In this document: positions 62,876 to 64,000 of the stretch, piece after piece
Layout of the letters: each line of letters opens with the position of its first letter
How positions within the stretch are numbered: position 1 is the stretch's first letter
Source: an uncultured Pelagibacteraceae bacterium
GTDB lineage: Bacteria > Pseudomonadota > Alphaproteobacteria > Pelagibacterales > Pelagibacteraceae
Direction: 5' to 3'
DNA length: 64,000 nt
NCBI GenBank assembly: GCA_902597895.1
Contig: CACJZM010000002.1
Span: forward strand, 22,635-86,634
Made by a program: the position numbers and the translations under genes
Notes under the pieces: model-generated
Told to the model about the DNA's origin: nothing
The model's input: the letters and a program-made list of their open reading frames with translations, nothing else
Databases searched by the model: none

Positions 62876-64000
62876 CTAAAAAAGTCTTATTAGAGTAGGA
62901 ATTTTAAGAATATTTTTATTTTTTAAAAATGATTTCAAACATTTTTGAGCATCAATTTCTCTAGATTTATGAGTTACTATAACTATAGAAGCTGTTTTCA
63001 TTTTAGGATCTGGAATTTGTATTAATCTTTCAACAGAAATGTTTTTTTTTGCCAATAGGCGTGTTAAACTAGATAAAACACCAGGTTTATCTTTTACCTC
63101 AAATCTTAAATATAGTGAATTTGAGTAATTTTTAATATTATAAATATTTACACTCTTTCTTTTGCTATCTGGTATACCAAAAGGAAATTTAATATTACCT
63201 CTTAAAATTGATAAAATATCGGACATTAATGCAGAAGAAGTTGGGCCAGGACCAGCACCTTCACCTTGCAAGACGCTTTCACCAACTGGTTTTCCATCTA
63301 ATATAATAGCGTTCATTACGCCATTAACATTAGCAATATAATTATCTTTCTTGATCAAACATGGATGTACGCGTTCAAATACTTGATTATTTATTAATTC
63401 AGTTATTCCAAGTAATTTTATTTTTAAATTAAGCTGATCTGCAATTTCAATATCTTTTATTTCGATGTTTTCAATTCCCTCCATTAAACATTTTTTTTTT
63501 GAGATCTTTTTATTAAATGCTAAAGAAGATAAAATTCTTACTTTCGCTAAGGCATCATAGCCATTTAAATCGAGTTTTGGATTGCCTGGTTCCGCATATC
63601 CAAGATTTTGAGCTTTTTTAAGAACTGTTTTAAAATTTTCTTTAGTATGTTCCATCTCAGATAGGATATAATTGCAAGTGCCATTTAAAATACCAAAAAC
63701 TTTATTAATTTTATTAGTTGCCAAGCCCTCTTTAATAGTTCTTATAATGGGTATACCACCACCTACCGAAGCTTCAAATTCCAGGTTAACCTTATTCTTT
63801 TCTGCAAGTTTAGCTAAATAATCACCATGCTTAGCAATTAAAGCTTTATTTGGTGTAACTACATGAATTTTGTTTTTTAATGCAGTTTCTACAACTTTTT
63901 TGGAAACGCCATCAGACATCCCAATACATTCTATTAGTAAATCCAATTTTTTTTTTTTGAAAATTTCTAAAGGATTTTTGTAAAAAATTTTTTTATTAAT
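62876..64000 (-). CDS. hom: Homoserine dehydrogenase, 5' end outside window
   Basis: At least 375 residues are open to the window edge on the minus strand; the TTG at 63946 is not the start, because the frame continues to base 64000. It reduces aspartate semialdehyde to homoserine (threonine and methionine path). Seen are VVTPNKALIAKHG, FEASVGGGIPIIRTIKEGLA with the catalytic region, GILNGTCNYILSEM, the GYAEPGNPKLDLNGYDALAK stretch, and a C-terminal ACT domain (starts near the SLYLRFEVKDKPGVLSSL segment) for feedback control. The missing N-terminus would hold the NAD-binding motif. Confidence 0.93.
   Translation of the reverse strand: MNKKIFYKNPLEIFKKKKLDLLIECIGMSDGVSKKVVETALKNKIHVVTPNKALIAKHGDYLAKLAEKNKVNLEFEASVGGGIPIIRTIKEGLATNKINKVFGILNGTCNYILSEMEHTKENFKTVLKKAQNLGYAEPGNPKLDLNGYDALAKVRILSSLAFNKKISKKKCLMEGIENIEIKDIEIADQLNLKIKLLGITELINNQVFERVHPCLIKKDNYIANVNGVMNAIILDGKPVGESVLQGEGAGPGPTSSALMSDILSILRGNIKFPFGIPDSKRKSVNIYNIKNYSNSLYLRFEVKDKPGVLSSLTRLLAKKNISVERLIQIPDPKMKTASIVIVTHKSREIDAQKCLKSFLKNKNILKIPTLIRLF

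Overview
The window reads as one continuous piece of a very AT-rich, tightly packed alphaproteobacterial chromosome. The best fit is the SAR11 clade (Pelagibacterales). I infer this from the A/T-dominated codon use, near-zero or negative gene spacing, several convergent genes whose ends overlap, long alphaproteobacterial forms of PstC and PstA, an NDUFS4-like complex I subunit, the recG-sdhE pairing, and the order xthA-erpA-dgt-argS-nagZ-scpAB-tatABC-serS-yajC-secDF. I did no database search. The taxonomic call rests on recognised families and gene order.

Layout. 0-10.7 kb is a phosphate block: pstSCAB-phoU-phoB behind a probable Pho box, then sixA, ppk and ppx (high-affinity phosphate uptake plus polyphosphate making and breaking). 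10.7-13 kb holds stem-loops, a lysine-rich small protein and a minus-strand group with an LMW-type arsenate reductase and an aquaglyceroporin, which looks like an arsenic detoxification pair. 13-16.2 kb is a zinc unit, znuCB-zur divergent from znuA, with two 13-bp Zur-type operators between them and a long His/Asp/Glu repeat in ZnuA. 16-29 kb is mostly the conserved housekeeping run named above, including Tat and Sec accessory export genes. 29-38 kb has a PuuD-like membrane protein, uvrA, ssb, gyrA, coaD, a PPIase, tgt and tRNA-Lys. 38-52.7 kb carries an M48 lipoprotein protease, DUF502, recG, sdhE, tRNA-Ser, a RarD-type transporter, the chain mltB-rlpA-like-dac-tmk-holB-metG-tatD-MBL, then gpx, nhaA and a zinc-ribbon membrane protein on the other strand. 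52.8-55.3 kb has tRNA-Pro, the complex I accessory subunit, sbmA/bacA, glpX and tRNA-Glu.

55.3-61 kb is different. After tRNA-Glu come a GIY-YIG protein, a tandem two-domain glycosyltransferase, a GT9 glycosyltransferase, a tyrosine recombinase, two tiny membrane or lipoprotein genes, a G+C-richer stretch that folds into several stems and ends in an intrinsic terminator (a candidate structured ncRNA), another tiny membrane protein and a minimal Ogt-type alkyltransferase. This looks like a small accessory region. The last 3 kb (EamA permease, AEC permease, homoserine dehydrogenase running off the end) returns to ordinary chromosome.

Most noteworthy observations: the structured RNA candidate at 60,020-60,202; the loss of the usual zinc-binding cysteines in Tgt, beside a full zinc-scarcity regulon; an RlpA-like protein that appears to lack its catalytic residues; the twin Zur operators; the arsenate reductase-aquaporin pair close to the phosphate regulon; and the recombinase-bounded accessory segment after tRNA-Glu.
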